This document shows positions 23,119 to 23,226 of a DNA stretch of 23,226 nucleotides, piece after piece. A model generated the notes under the pieces. It searched no databases. It had not been told where the DNA came from and saw only the letters and a list, made by a program, of their open reading frames with translations. The stretch lies in IMG/VR virus record IMGVR_UViG_3300020183_000481, positions 1 through 23,226 of that record. The stretch is one strand, 5' to 3'. The position numbers and the translations under genes are program-made. The DNA is from a virus. Numbering within the stretch: position 1 is the first letter of the stretch; the number at the start of each line of letters is the position of its first letter.

Positions 23119-23226
23119 GGGATTTCTCCAAGTGTTGCTGTGGCAACTCTTGGGGACGCAACTGTCTGAGTCGGCCCGTGTGCAAATCAATCTCGTAGTC
23201 AATGTCGTCAACCAACTGTCCGCCCG
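23105..23226 (-). CDS. 3' end of an unknown gene (truncated by window)
   Basis: A minus-strand frame open from the window edge ends at TGA 23107-23105 and gives 39 residues (GGQLVDDIDYEIDLHTGRLR, ending LEKSHAPF). It overlaps the primase start by 14 bases, the same spacing style as the other genes in this operon. Too little is visible to name it; a replication gene would fit. Confidence 0.5.
   Translation of the reverse strand, partial: GGQLVDDIDYEIDLHTGRLRQLRPQELPQQHLEKSHAPF

Noticed and set aside
21361-23226. Plus-strand frames opposite the replication genes
   Set aside because: They overlap clear minus-strand RusA and primase genes, have no ribosome sites and show no domain.

Overview
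The window is part of the genome of a tailed bacteriophage, most likely a short-tailed (podovirus-like) one. It encodes a portal protein, scaffold, major capsid protein, a P22/T7-style adaptor and nozzle pair, a block of internal or ejected virion proteins ending in a 3128-residue giant, and a cell-wall peptidase. There is no tape-measure, sheath or long-tail module and no bacterial housekeeping gene. The host cannot be fixed from this sequence. The mid-range GC, many GTG and TTG starts, and the particular PrimPol, DUF1599 and PD-(D/E)XK families resemble phages of Actinobacteria, but that is inference.

Left part, plus strand, 1-19807 (late genes): portal (5' end outside the window), scaffold, major capsid protein with a strong hairpin behind it, two small very basic proteins, a small Cys3His protein, head-tail adaptor, tail nozzle, and then a tightly overlapping chain. 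The chain is a 91-aa fibre-like protein, a 58-aa coiled-coil protein, internal proteins of 144, 372 and 332 aa, the 9.4-kb giant gene, and an M15-type endolysin. Most neighbours overlap by ATGA, TGATG or TAATG, so this is probably one translationally coupled operon.

Right part, minus strand, 23226-19638 (early or replication genes, transcribed leftwards): the 3' end of an unknown gene, a primase-polymerase, a RusA-type resolvase, a zinc-ribbon protein, a PD-(D/E)XK-like nuclease, a sigma-region-4-like HTH fused in frame to a DUF1599 domain, and three small phage proteins. These also overlap each other throughout. The two operons converge and overlap by 170 bp at 19638-19807, with a bulged hairpin just past the endolysin stop.

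Most noteworthy: (1) six consecutive proteins between the nozzle and the endolysin, about 4100 residues including the giant, contain no cysteine that I could find, while the flanking proteins do; this fits passage through the tail in an unfolded state. (2) A strong Shine-Dalgarno and ATG lie inside the HTH-DUF1599 reading frame, predicting either a long and a short product or a recently lost stop. (3) Genes converge with antisense coding overlap running through the endolysin's zinc-ligand motif. (4) The plus strand is G- and T-rich even under minus-strand genes, with the capsid gene as a local exception. No stretch of 300 bases lacks a gene.
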